From positions 62,001 through 126,000 of the forward strand of contig NZ_JABGBO010000001.1 of assembly GCF_013133775.1 (NCBI RefSeq): a DNA stretch of 64,000 nt, written 5' to 3'. Below the pieces are notes generated by a model. The model ran no database searches and was not told the DNA's origin. It was given only the letters and a program-made list of their open reading frames with translations. Positions 8,750 to 16,554 of the stretch are shown here, in pieces (within the stretch, counting starts at the first letter, position 1; each line of letters begins with the position of its first letter). The position numbers and the translations under genes are program-made. Origin of the DNA: Pelistega europaea. GTDB taxonomy: Bacteria; Pseudomonadota; Gammaproteobacteria; Burkholderiales; Burkholderiaceae_B.

Positions 8750-11251
8750 CTATGATTTCTTTGTGCTTGATGCCCGAGCCTTGCGAGGACTAGCTGTGCG
8801 CTCTTCAAACTCAAAGCCTATTTTGCCTTTTTTGTCTAAGACTAAGAAAGCCTTAAACTTGCGATTGGTGCGATTAGAGACAAAGCCCTCCAGTAAGTCC
8901 GTCTTACCAGTTGTCAATAATTTTGCCATTTGCTCTTGCGGAATCTCTTGTTGCAAGATGACTTTGCCTGATTTGAAATCGCAAGGATTAGTTTCATTGG
9001 CGGACTGATCGCACACATAGTTCATGCCTACATCATAGACTTTCCCATTGGCGCATTTAGGACATTTGCCAATAGGCGTGAGGCGTGAAAAATCGACTTC
9101 CTCTTTTTCTTCTTGTTCATTTTGACCAAAATCAAACTCTAGTTTGTTGTCATCAGTGAGGCGCAAAATAGCAGAGAATGGACGACCGAGCTTGCTAATA
9201 AAGCCTGATAATGGACCAATGGTACGGTCATGTAATAACTGCTCTACTTCCTCTGTTTCAAAATTACGTCCACCTGGGTTTTTGGTAATAGAGAAGTCGC
9301 AAGAAGTACACGCATAGCGACGATAGTTTTCTTTGACTATGCCACCACAAGCAGGGCAAGGTGTTCTGAGCGTGACATAATCGCCAGGAATAGTGTCATG
9401 CTCATATTCTTTGGCACGTTTGACAATCACTTGTGTATTTTGTGCAATTTCTTGCATAAAGCGGTCACGGTCTAAAGTTCCTTGCTCAATTTGTTTAAGT
9501 TTATGCTCCCACTCGCCAGTCAACTCTGGGGAGGTGAGTTCTTTGATATTTAAACCATTTAAGAGTGTCATTAGCTGACGAGTCTTGGTTGTGGGGATTA
9601 GGTCCCGTCCCTCACGACGCAAGTATTGATCGGCAATCAATCCCTCAATAATCGTTGCACGTGTCGCTGGTGTGCCTAAACCACGCTCTGACATCGCTTC
9701 ACGTAATTCATCATCTTCCACGAGCTTACCAGCCCCTTCCATGGCGCTTAATAAGGTTGCCTCGGTATAGTGTGGAGGTGGTTTGGTTGCATTCTCTGCG
9801 ATGCGAATATCGTCTGTTTTAACTTGTTCATTGGGTTGTACAGGCACAAGAGTATCTTCCCCCTCTTGTGCTGATTTGCCGTAGACTTCTAACCAACCTG
9901 GTGAGACAAGGACTTTCCCTTCTGTTTTGAAGTGATGACCACTAACCACCGTGATGCGTGTGGTCACGCGATATTCTGCGGCAGGATAGAAGATAGACAT
10001 AAAGCGCTTAGTGATGAGGTCGTAAATTTTGGACTCGGCATCACTAAGTTCTTTGGGCACTTGCAATGTAGGAATAATAGCAAAGTGGTCAGAGACTTTT
10101 TTATCATCAAAAATACGTTTGTTTGGTTTTACCCAGTTTTTGCTAAGAATATTTTTAGCAAAAGGAATATGCGCCTTGTTCATGGCAGAGCCACTGTTAG
10201 CGATTTCATTCAGTGTTTGTTTAACTGTATTCACGTAATCCTCAGGCAAATAACGTGAATCGGTACGAGGATAGGTGATCACTTTATGGCGTTCATATAG
10301 CGTTTGTGCCAACGCTAATGTTGTCTTAGCTGAAAAACCAAAGCGCGCATTGGCCTCACGCTGTAATGTAGTTAAATCATACAAGGCCGGTGAGGATTGA
10401 GAGAGTGGTTTGGTTTCTTCGGTGACATTACCATGTTTGTTACGGCATGCCATGACGATGGTTTTAGCCGCAGCCTCCGACCATAAACGACTTTCTTTTT
10501 TCTCTGGGTCATTAGGGTCTTTCTTAAAGTCTTTGTCTATCCAACGTCCTTCGTAGATGCCTGCAGCAGATACGAAACTAGCATATACTTCCCAATAGTC
10601 TTTAGAAACGAATTGGCGAATTTTCTGTTCACGATCATACACAATGGCTAAGGTAGGTGTTTGTACACGACCGATAGGTGTTTTAAAGAACCCACCATCT
10701 TTACTATTGAAAGCAGTCATGGCACGAGTACCATTAATTCCTACTAGCCAGTCTGCCTCAGCACGAGAGCGTGCAGCCGCCTCAAGAGGTTTCATACTCT
10801 CATCAGAACGCAGATGGTTAAACGCATCCAAAATCGCCTGCTTGGTCATGGATTGCAACCATAGACGTTGGATGGGTTTGTCTACTTTCGCATATTGAAT
10901 GATATAACGGAAAATTAACTCACCTTCACGCCCCGCATCGCAGGCATTGATAACCGCACTGACATCTTTGCGTTTGAGTAACTTGACTAAAAGTTTGAGA
11001 CGCTCCTGGGACTTCTTGTCTGTTGGTTGAATATCAAACCCTTTTTTAGGAATAGCGGGTAAATGAGTAAACGACCATTTGCCACGCACTACGTCATCTG
11101 GGTTAAACAACGTTAATAGATGTCCAACACTTGAAGATAAAACGTATTGCCCGTTTTCAAAATACCCATCGTGACGTTCAAAGCCACCTAAGGCACGAGA
11201 AATATCCTGTGCGACAGAGGGTTTTTCGGCAATAATTAAGGTCTTACTCAT
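8750..11251 (-). CDS. topB: DNA topoisomerase III
   Basis: An 833-residue type IA topoisomerase. The N-terminal Toprim domain starts with IIAEKPSVAQDI and contains the acidic DAGREGELIF motif. The active-site tyrosine is in VITYPRTDSRYLP (Tyr327). The C-terminus carries two cysteine zinc-ribbon-like modules (CPACGG..CTSCDF and CPKCANG..CDQ) and a basic Ser/Lys tail. It relaxes negatively supercoiled DNA and decatenates replication intermediates. It is longer than Escherichia coli TopB because of the C-terminal modules, as is common in Burkholderiales. The start was set at 11251, where the conserved MSKTLIIAEKPS begins; the frame stays open upstream without conserved sequence. Confidence 0.96.
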   Translation of the reverse strand: MSKTLIIAEKPSVAQDISRALGGFERHDGYFENGQYVLSSSVGHLLTLFNPDDVVRGKWSFTHLPAIPKKGFDIQPTDKKSQERLKLLVKLLKRKDVSAVINACDAGREGELIFRYIIQYAKVDKPIQRLWLQSMTKQAILDAFNHLRSDESMKPLEAAARSRAEADWLVGINGTRAMTAFNSKDGGFFKTPIGRVQTPTLAIVYDREQKIRQFVSKDYWEVYASFVSAAGIYEGRWIDKDFKKDPNDPEKKESRLWSEAAAKTIVMACRNKHGNVTEETKPLSQSSPALYDLTTLQREANARFGFSAKTTLALAQTLYERHKVITYPRTDSRYLPEDYVNTVKQTLNEIANSGSAMNKAHIPFAKNILSKNWVKPNKRIFDDKKVSDHFAIIPTLQVPKELSDAESKIYDLITKRFMSIFYPAAEYRVTTRITVVSGHHFKTEGKVLVSPGWLEVYGKSAQEGEDTLVPVQPNEQVKTDDIRIAENATKPPPHYTEATLLSAMEGAGKLVEDDELREAMSERGLGTPATRATIIEGLIADQYLRREGRDLIPTTKTRQLMTLLNGLNIKELTSPELTGEWEHKLKQIEQGTLDRDRFMQEIAQNTQVIVKRAKEYEHDTIPGDYVTLRTPCPACGGIVKENYRRYACTSCDFSITKNPGGRNFETEEVEQLLHDRTIGPLSGFISKLGRPFSAILRLTDDNKLEFDFGQNEQEEKEEVDFSRLTPIGKCPKCANGKVYDVGMNYVCDQSANETNPCDFKSGKVILQQEIPQEQMAKLLTTGKTDLLEGFVSNRTNRKFKAFLVLDKKGKIGFEFEERTASPRKARASSTKKS

Positions 11252-11574
11252 TGCATTCCTTGTGTTTGTTTCTAATAAAAATGGAATTGTCAGAAAATGT
11301 ATTTTTTGGATAATACGAGAGTGAAGCCGCTTTTGGCAAGTGAAAAACAATAAAGTTAAGAATTAATCTAACGCTGATGATGCTTGAGGTAACAAGGATT
11401 TTATTGAAAATAATGAATAAAATCAAAGGTTTTTCTGGGTGAAATAAGATGAAATGGTTGAGGGATAAATTTTATTGGTCGGTTGGTATGTAGGCGAATT
11501 TAGTCTATGTACTTGTTGCATAGATGTAGAATGGACTATGAAGGGGCGCCTGTCCAAGCAAAGAGATATTGTAT
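11252..11574. other. Intergenic region upstream of topB
   Basis: About 320 bp between the topB start and a small membrane ORF. It is A+T-rich and must hold the topB promoter on the minus strand. I see no convincing RNA gene, repeat or conserved ORF in it. Confidence 0.4.
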
Positions 11575-11733
11575 ATGGAATTTTTAGTTGATTTTATTTA
11601 TCACCAGCCACCAATGGTGTTGTTGATTGCAATGCAAGCCCTTTGGGTGATTTGTGTGGTGATGGGCTTAGGGGGAATGTTGGTGCGTGTGAAGGATACC
11701 GTACCGACCACTAGTCGTCATTTATTTTTGTGA
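11575..11733 (+). CDS. Small single-span membrane protein (52 aa)
   Basis: A 52-residue ORF with one strong hydrophobic segment (roughly residues 13-36, MVLLIAMQALWVICVVMGLG) and a short polar C-terminus. Its TGA stop overlaps the GTG start of the next gene in the GTGA arrangement, which is typical of translational coupling and the main reason to believe it is real. The upstream signal is only a weak AAAGAGA. I recognise no family. It could also be the truncated end of a longer membrane protein that normally precedes GDYXXLXY proteins. Confidence 0.5.
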   Translation: MEFLVDFIYHQPPMVLLIAMQALWVICVVMGLGGMLVRVKDTVPTTSRHLFL

Positions 11734-12356
11734 GTCTAAAAGGAGTGACAAATCGAGCGGTCATCTGTGTGGCTTTAGGTGTGGTGAGTGTTTTGTGGAT
11801 GGTAAACCATAAAGTGTCTCAGTATGAGGAGGTGCTGAACACTGGAGAAACGCTGGTGTTGGAATTGGTATCTCCGCTCCAATCTGAGGGGGCGCGAACA
11901 GGTAGTTTGGTGCTGAATTATCAAGTTTTGACAGCGTTTTTGCAGTATAAACAAACCCATACCACAGAAGAACAACGTGCACAGTTAATAAGAGATAAGG
12001 AGGATAATCTAAAGATACTGCATCAACAAGAGTTGTATTTATTGTTGAAAACGGATGATAAGGGAATCGCTAGATTTTGTGGCGTGAGTGATAGCTCCCC
12101 CAATACTTCTTCATGTGACCGCTGGGTTCGGGTAGTACAAAATATGCAGGGATGGCAACTGTCAGGACCACATCACTATTTTATTCCTAATGGTGTGGAG
12201 ATGCCCCTTTCTACGTGGGTTCGTTTTTTAGGGGCGCGTTATGCACAATTTCGACAAGGGAAGGATGGGGAATTGTTGTTGGTGCAGTTGTTGGATGGAG
12301 GTTTGCAGCCTATCGTTGTGGAAAATTCTACCTTCACTGATTTGGCTACCGAATAA
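11730..12356 (+). CDS. Membrane-anchored protein, GDYXXLXY-like
   Basis: A 208-residue protein with an N-terminal hydrophobic anchor (about residues 10-26) and a soluble remainder. The stretch LVLELVSPLQSEG followed by TGSLVLNYQ is similar in layout to the GDYXXLXY signature family, although the signature itself is degenerate. The C-terminal GARYAQFRQGKDGELLLVQLLD also fits that family's end. The GTG start at 11730 overlaps the stop of a 52-residue membrane ORF. The family usually sits next to DUF4401/DUF2157 membrane proteins, which are missing here. The function is unknown and the family call tentative. Confidence 0.6.
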   Translation: MSLKGVTNRAVICVALGVVSVLWMVNHKVSQYEEVLNTGETLVLELVSPLQSEGARTGSLVLNYQVLTAFLQYKQTHTTEEQRAQLIRDKEDNLKILHQQELYLLLKTDDKGIARFCGVSDSSPNTSSCDRWVRVVQNMQGWQLSGPHHYFIPNGVEMPLSTWVRFLGARYAQFRQGKDGELLLVQLLDGGLQPIVVENSTFTDLATE

Positions 12357-12492
12357 TCGCCTGCTGCCATTAAGAAAGTAAGAAGCAAGAAGATGACAGG
12401 TAGAGGCTGTGGTCAAATAGAGGAGGGAGATAATACAGTGTTTTTGTAGAATGAATTGCCTTAATAAGCCATTAGGTGAACATTAATATATG

Positions 12493-12547
12493 TATACTAT
12501 AATATCCAAAAATAGGCTAAAATAATAATTTTAGATATTATAGTATC
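12493..12547. promoter_or_regulatory. hipBA operator: two near-palindromic boxes in inverted repeat
   Basis: ATACTATAATATC at 12494-12506 is repeated as its exact reverse complement at 12534-12546, 40 bp centre to centre (four helical turns). Each box is itself nearly palindromic, of the form GATA-N6-TATC. A TATAAT-like -10 hexamer lies inside the left box (12498-12503). The right box ends 8 bp before the antitoxin start. This is the expected placement for HipB autoregulation, and the GATA/TATC ends recall TATCC-N8-GGATA of the E. coli hip operators. Confidence 0.75.
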
Positions 12548-12554
12548 TATTATT

Positions 12555-12881
12555 ATGAAACTACAGTTGCACTCTTCCTATGATATTCAATTAGCTATGG
12601 CACAATATTTACGCTATAAGCGTAAGGAGAAAAAACTCTCTCGTCGTCGCTTGGCTGAGGTTAGTCTTGTTCCTGAGGCGACCATTAAGAAATTTGAACT
12701 CACGGGTCAGATTTCTCTACGGCAATTGTTGATGTTATGGCAGATTTTGGATGATCTAGATAGATTGTATGCTCTTACGCACCCTGAGCCTCCTATGCCT
12801 ACATCGATTGAGGAGGTGTTAATGGATTCTCGTCCTGCTCGTCGAGTGGTGATGCCGAGATTACCTAGGAGTAAAAAATGA
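12555..12881 (+). CDS. hipB: HipB-type antitoxin, HTH DNA-binding protein
   Basis: A 108-residue protein with a Cro/CI-type helix-turn-helix in the first 60 residues (RRRLAEVSLVPEATIKKFELTGQISLRQLLML). It is longer than E. coli HipB (88 residues). It would bind the two palindromes just upstream, repress the operon and neutralise the kinase encoded next. Its stop overlaps the hipA start in ATGA, so the two are translationally coupled. There is no clear Shine-Dalgarno sequence before ATG 12555, so translation may start on a short or leaderless transcript. Confidence 0.82.
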   Translation: MKLQLHSSYDIQLAMAQYLRYKRKEKKLSRRRLAEVSLVPEATIKKFELTGQISLRQLLMLWQILDDLDRLYALTHPEPPMPTSIEEVLMDSRPARRVVMPRLPRSKK

Positions 12882-14152
12882 ATACGGTGAAATTGGAAGT
12901 TTGGCGTACTTTATCTACAGCAGAGCGGGTCAAAGTAGGAGTATTGGCAAAAAATCAACAGGGCATTTTCTTCCAGTATGATGAGAGTTATTTAAATCAG
13001 TTTCCTCAAGGGAATTTATCACCTTTTAAATTGGTGTTTAATCGCAGTGTTCAACTCGCTCCTCGACAACTATTTGAGGGCCTACATTCTGTTTTTGCTG
13101 ATAGTCTTCCTGATGGTTGGGGACGACTACTGATGGATAGAGTGTTTACTCAGCATCAAATCCCTCTTTTTACTATTTCTCCCTTAGAACGGTTAGCTTA
13201 TGTGGGAGATACAGCTATTGGGGCACTGTCGTATTACCCCATTTCTGATTTCTCGTCTCAAAGTGACGAAACAATATTATTGTCTACCCTAGGTTTGGAA
13301 GCGCAGGCTATTTTTGATGGTCAGACCGATGAAGTACTTGGTGCCTTGGCTCAGGTGGGTAGTTCAGGAGGGGCTAGACCTAAAGCACAGGTGTTTTTTA
13401 CAAAAAATGATGATGCGCATTGTCATACTAAATATCGTCCTCATGATGAGCCTTGGCTCGTAAAATTTACCTCTAAAAATTTGCCCCTACAGTATGATGA
13501 AGGATTGTGTGAGGCAGTTTATCTTCGCTTGGCAGAAAAAGCAGGGATTGATGTTCCTGTATGGCGTTTATTAGACGCACCAAAAAAATCAGGTGCCACA
13601 CAGTGGCTAGCGACGAAACGGTTTGATTGTGTGGCAACAGAGAATGCACAACTAGGTAGAAAACATACTTTAACGATTTGTGGCCTATTAGAGGCAAACT
13701 TCCGTGAGCCATGTTTTGACTATTTGGATTTGATAAAAGTAAGTAATTTGCTATGCCAAGATATGCGTGCCGGTCAAATGCAATTTAGGCGAGCGATGTT
13801 TAATCTATATGCTCTCAACCAGGATGATCATACTAAGAATTTTGCATTTTTGCAGAATGATAAAGGAGAGTGGCAGTTATCTCCTTGCTATGATGTGACA
13901 TTCAGTCCGTCCCCTTATGGTGAACACATGACCTCCTATGCGGGGTTTGGTAAATCCCCTCCATTGGCTGCTATTCAAACACTTGCGTATCAGGCCAATC
14001 TTGAATGGAAAGATGCTCTACTCGTCATTGGTGAAGTGAAAGACGCGATTAGTCACTTTGCGGTGTTCGCCAATGAGATGGGAGTTAGTAAGAAAGTCCA
14101 GAAAATCATACAGACGCAATTAAACCAACAGGCAAAACTCACCTATAGATAG
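12878..14152 (+). CDS. hipA: HipA-type serine/threonine kinase toxin
   Basis: A 424-residue HipA-family kinase. The N-terminal segment has LPDGWGRLLMDR, the ATP-binding region includes WLVKFTSK, the catalytic loop is NQDDHTKNF with Asp316/Asp317, and the metal-binding Asp is in SPCYDVTFS. In E. coli the kinase phosphorylates glutamyl-tRNA synthetase and induces persistence. All visible key motifs are present, so it looks intact. It overlaps hipB by 4 bp. A truncated copy of the 3' end of gluQ, itself a glutamyl-tRNA synthetase paralogue, starts 20 bp downstream; this proximity is probably chance. Confidence 0.92.
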   Translation: MNTVKLEVWRTLSTAERVKVGVLAKNQQGIFFQYDESYLNQFPQGNLSPFKLVFNRSVQLAPRQLFEGLHSVFADSLPDGWGRLLMDRVFTQHQIPLFTISPLERLAYVGDTAIGALSYYPISDFSSQSDETILLSTLGLEAQAIFDGQTDEVLGALAQVGSSGGARPKAQVFFTKNDDAHCHTKYRPHDEPWLVKFTSKNLPLQYDEGLCEAVYLRLAEKAGIDVPVWRLLDAPKKSGATQWLATKRFDCVATENAQLGRKHTLTICGLLEANFREPCFDYLDLIKVSNLLCQDMRAGQMQFRRAMFNLYALNQDDHTKNFAFLQNDKGEWQLSPCYDVTFSPSPYGEHMTSYAGFGKSPPLAAIQTLAYQANLEWKDALLVIGEVKDAISHFAVFANEMGVSKKVQKIIQTQLNQQAKLTYR

Positions 14153-14172
14153 TCGTTGTTTTAGCATATGGA

Positions 14173-14365
14173 TTATGTAAACCGTTTTGCCCACTTTGCT
14201 ACCGCTTGCTGCCAAAAGTCCTCAATATTCTGACTACTAAACCGCTCAAATCCTAAAGCTACCCACGCTTTTTCCAAACTCGTTAGGGCGTTAGCTGTGC
14301 TAATTGTCGGGGCATGATTTTGTTTAGAAAGTTTACGTCCCTGCTCATCGAGGATTAGAGGGACG
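14173..14365 (-). pseudogene. Truncated duplicate of the gluQ 3' end
   Basis: On the minus strand this encodes about the last 63 residues of a glutamyl-Q tRNA(Asp) synthetase, from [18 protein letters not shown] to its own stop, and nearly matches the C-terminus of the intact gluQ at 19428-20375. The similarity stops abruptly at 14365, and no catalytic domain is present. It is a gene fragment and marks the left edge of an inserted segment. The differences from the intact copy are mostly transitions and many are synonymous, so the copy seems to come from a diverged relative rather than from a very recent local duplication. Confidence 0.88.
14179..14365. repeat. Left copy of the 187-bp direct repeat flanking the restriction island
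   Basis: 187 bp align without gaps to 19443-19629, with about a dozen mismatches by eye. Both copies have the same orientation. They enclose about 5.1 kb holding the two repeat-protein genes and the LlaJI/McrBC-type pair. Between this copy and the first island gene (14366-14623) there is a short GCGACA/TGTCGC hairpin at 14460-14476 and otherwise A+T-rich sequence without a gene. Confidence 0.9.
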
Positions 14366-14623
14366 CACAGCAAAGAGAGTATTGGCTAGTACCGGACGAG
14401 GGAAAATAATAAGGCATAGGTTAATGAAAAATATTCCCTATTCATAATAGCAGGCAATAGCGACAACTTGTGTCGCATAAGCATGAAAAACCAACATAAT
14501 ACGCAAATAAAATAATTTAATTTTGAAATGTTCTTTATTGTAAAAAATTTCATTGACTTTATTTTTTTTATATTCTAGGAAAGTCTTTTTGAATTTCATC
14601 GAACTACATTAGGAGGTAAGAAT

Positions 14624-14941
14624 ATGCCTAAGATTGTTTTGGGTAATGGTTGGTTTTGTGACGGAAAAGAACTTAGACCTAAGGTTGGCGCTACATGGGC
14701 GAACACATGGGTGTATGATGGCAAGGAAATCAAAACTAAAAGAGACTCTACATGGGCGAACACATGGGTTTACAACGGTAAAGAACTGAAAACTAAAAGA
14801 GATTCTTCTATAGAGAATACATGGGTGATTCAAGGTGGTACCATCAAACCAAAAATTAGTGCAACTCACGACACCACATATCAGCTAAACGGGCAACCAT
14901 TGCTGGTGGCATTTGGACAAGCAGTGCTGCGTCTTTGGTAA
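14624..14941 (+). CDS. Small repeat protein with 19-residue ANTWV-type repeats
   Basis: A 105-residue protein built almost entirely of four 19-residue repeats of the type KTKRDSTWANTWVYNGKEL, plus a partial unit at the N-terminus (NGWFCDGKEL) and a short hydrophobic end. At the DNA level the two best units are 57 bp apart (14691 and 14748). The periodic Trp/Thr/Val and Asn-Gly turns suggest a small closed beta-structure such as a beta-flower or propeller. There is no signal peptide. ATG 14624 follows a strong AGGAGG. The next gene starts 31 bp downstream and shares a terminator, so the two form one unit. I do not know a function. Confidence 0.75.
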   Translation: MPKIVLGNGWFCDGKELRPKVGATWANTWVYDGKEIKTKRDSTWANTWVYNGKELKTKRDSSIENTWVIQGGTIKPKISATHDTTYQLNGQPLLVAFGQAVLRLW

Positions 14942-14972
14942 TTTATCCAACAGTTTCTAAAGAGGAGAGATT

Positions 14973-16403
14973 ATGTCTAATATAGACGAGGAAAATCTAT
15001 TTTTTTCTACCGTTGAGGGTGTGGATGTAAAAGCCATATATACCGAAGAGGGTCTTTTGATTTTAAAAGGTTCAAAGTTTCCATACGGTAACATTAAAGA
15101 GGCTAAAAAATATCAAGAAGGTTTTATTAAAAAAAGACATGAATTGTTAATTTCCGGCGATCTCATCAGAGAGGGGGATTATTGCATCTTCCCTAGAGAC
15201 TTTTTATGTCGTCCCGGCTTGGCTGTCAATGTTATTTTTCTAAGAAACCGCACAGATAAGTGGACAGGCTTTAAAAGAGCAGATGGTACACCATTGCACG
15301 CTGTATTAAAAAAAGTACGTGATGTTGATGACGAGGAAGAGGAAACAACCATCTCAGAAGATACAGAACCACTGAAATTATATATGTGTGGTTCTCACGT
15401 AGAATGTGGAGTTGAGGAATTATCAAAACAGGAATTCGAAGAGTTTTGTAAGACTGCAAAGGAGGTCGGAGAAGATTATTTACGGAATGTTGCATATGGC
15501 GGACGCTTCTATTATAACTATTACACTCCCGAAACGGTGGAATTATATTTACCTAGTGATGATAAAGGGAGGAAATATCTTAACTTACCCTTTTTAGTGA
15601 TACCTGTTTTGCTCGATTGGGGTTGTCTACTTGATGGTGAGGACATCAAGTGGAATGTTGTATCCAAACTGAATTGGAAAAGAGAAGAGGTAGAGCTTAC
15701 ATTGCCTACTGGTGTCACAATAGAAAAATTCTCTCCAAGAAATTTAGTGTGTTTTCCATCTTTCAAGCGTTTAGAGGATGGCCTATTCCTAGGTGTAGAT
15801 AATTATTACTATATTTCACCAGATAAATTGAAAGAGATTATGCATCAACATCTGGATGAAATTATAGAATGTGTCGCTCAACTCAAAGTAAAATCTGATT
15901 GGGGTAAATCTGCACCGACATTCAAGGAGCTGAAGGAGCTAGCAAAACAGTACATGGATCCTGAGTATCTTTTCTACGATAATGGCAATAAGGATGAAGG
16001 CAAAGAGAGGGTAAAAGCTCTCAGACAAGAAGTGATTGACAATATCGCAAAAGTTACAAGTGAACGACCAGATGATAGCTTGAAGGGCAAATATGTTGAT
16101 TATGATAGAGACGTCCGGTATGATGATATTGATGACGACATTGATGATATTGATGACGACATTGATGATGATATCGATGACGATATTGATGATGATATTG
16201 TTAATATTGCTAGTGCTCCTAGCAAAGATTTTGTTGTCCCAGAATCTTTGCTTAGTGCCTTAGAACCATATCAGGCAGAGTCAGATATGTTGGGTGCTGT
16301 AGATTCATATTTCGGCGGAGCCAAGGTAATGACTTCATGGAAATTTTACGAAGGTTATTTTGAAGCCAATGACAGTGATGGATATGACTATATCCCTAAT
16401 TAG
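14973..16403 (+). CDS. Uncharacterised 476-residue protein with an acidic (IDDD)n segment
   Basis: A soluble protein with no signal peptide or membrane segment and no domain I recognise. The first about 370 residues look globular and mixed alpha/beta, with three Cys between about residues 135 and 165. Residues about 384-409 consist of Ile/Asp repeats encoded by an imperfect GATGATATT/GATGACGACATT DNA repeat. A final about 65 residues rich in aromatic and acidic residues (FGGAKVMTSWKFYEGYFEA) follow. ATG 14973 has an AGAGGAGAG site. It is the second gene of a two-gene unit ended by a strong terminator, directly upstream of the restriction pair. A DNA-mimic or scaffold role for the acidic tract is only a guess. 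Confidence 0.72.
   Translation: MSNIDEENLFFSTVEGVDVKAIYTEEGLLILKGSKFPYGNIKEAKKYQEGFIKKRHELLISGDLIREGDYCIFPRDFLCRPGLAVNVIFLRNRTDKWTGFKRADGTPLHAVLKKVRDVDDEEEETTISEDTEPLKLYMCGSHVECGVEELSKQEFEEFCKTAKEVGEDYLRNVAYGGRFYYNYYTPETVELYLPSDDKGRKYLNLPFLVIPVLLDWGCLLDGEDIKWNVVSKLNWKREEVELTLPTGVTIEKFSPRNLVCFPSFKRLEDGLFLGVDNYYYISPDKLKEIMHQHLDEIIECVAQLKVKSDWGKSAPTFKELKELAKQYMDPEYLFYDNGNKDEGKERVKALRQEVIDNIAKVTSERPDDSLKGKYVDYDRDVRYDDIDDDIDDIDDDIDDDIDDDIDDDIVNIASAPSKDFVVPESLLSALEPYQAESDMLGAVDSYFGGAKVMTSWKFYEGYFEANDSDGYDYIPN
16122..16199 (+). repeat. Imperfect Asp/Ile-coding tandem repeat inside a CDS
   Basis: About 78 bp of alternating GATGATATT and GATGACGACATT units encode (D)n-I repeats. The pattern is a low-complexity tract likely to change length by slippage in whole codons. 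Confidence 0.85.
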
Positions 16404-16422
16404 TTTGTCGTATAAGTTCCTC

Positions 16423-16451
16423 GGGGGGGGATATTCCCCCCCCTTTTTTTT
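16423..16451 (+). terminator. Strong rho-independent terminator
   Basis: Eight G, the loop ATATT, eight C and then eight T, 20 bp after the stop of the 476-residue protein gene. It separates the two-gene unit from the restriction pair, which therefore needs its own promoter in 16452-16554. That stretch also contains an imperfect inverted repeat around 16471-16498. Confidence 0.95.
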
Positions 16452-16554
16452 GAAAAGAAATTTTTGTGGTAGATTTTCTACTCGTATTGTAGAGTCTAGG
16501 ATAAATTCCATCACAAACAAATGACTCATAAAAACAGTTATAAGAGGTATTTCA

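Noticed and set aside
8480-8793. Two short overlapping plus-strand ORFs between the DUF4143 ATPase and topB
   Set aside because: No ribosome binding site, odd composition, overlap with the topB terminator and topB 3' end; no protein family recognisable.
16122-16199. Asp/Ile-coding repeats as a CRISPR or regulatory repeat
   Set aside because: The units are in-frame codon repeats of 9-12 bp inside a well-supported gene, without spacers.
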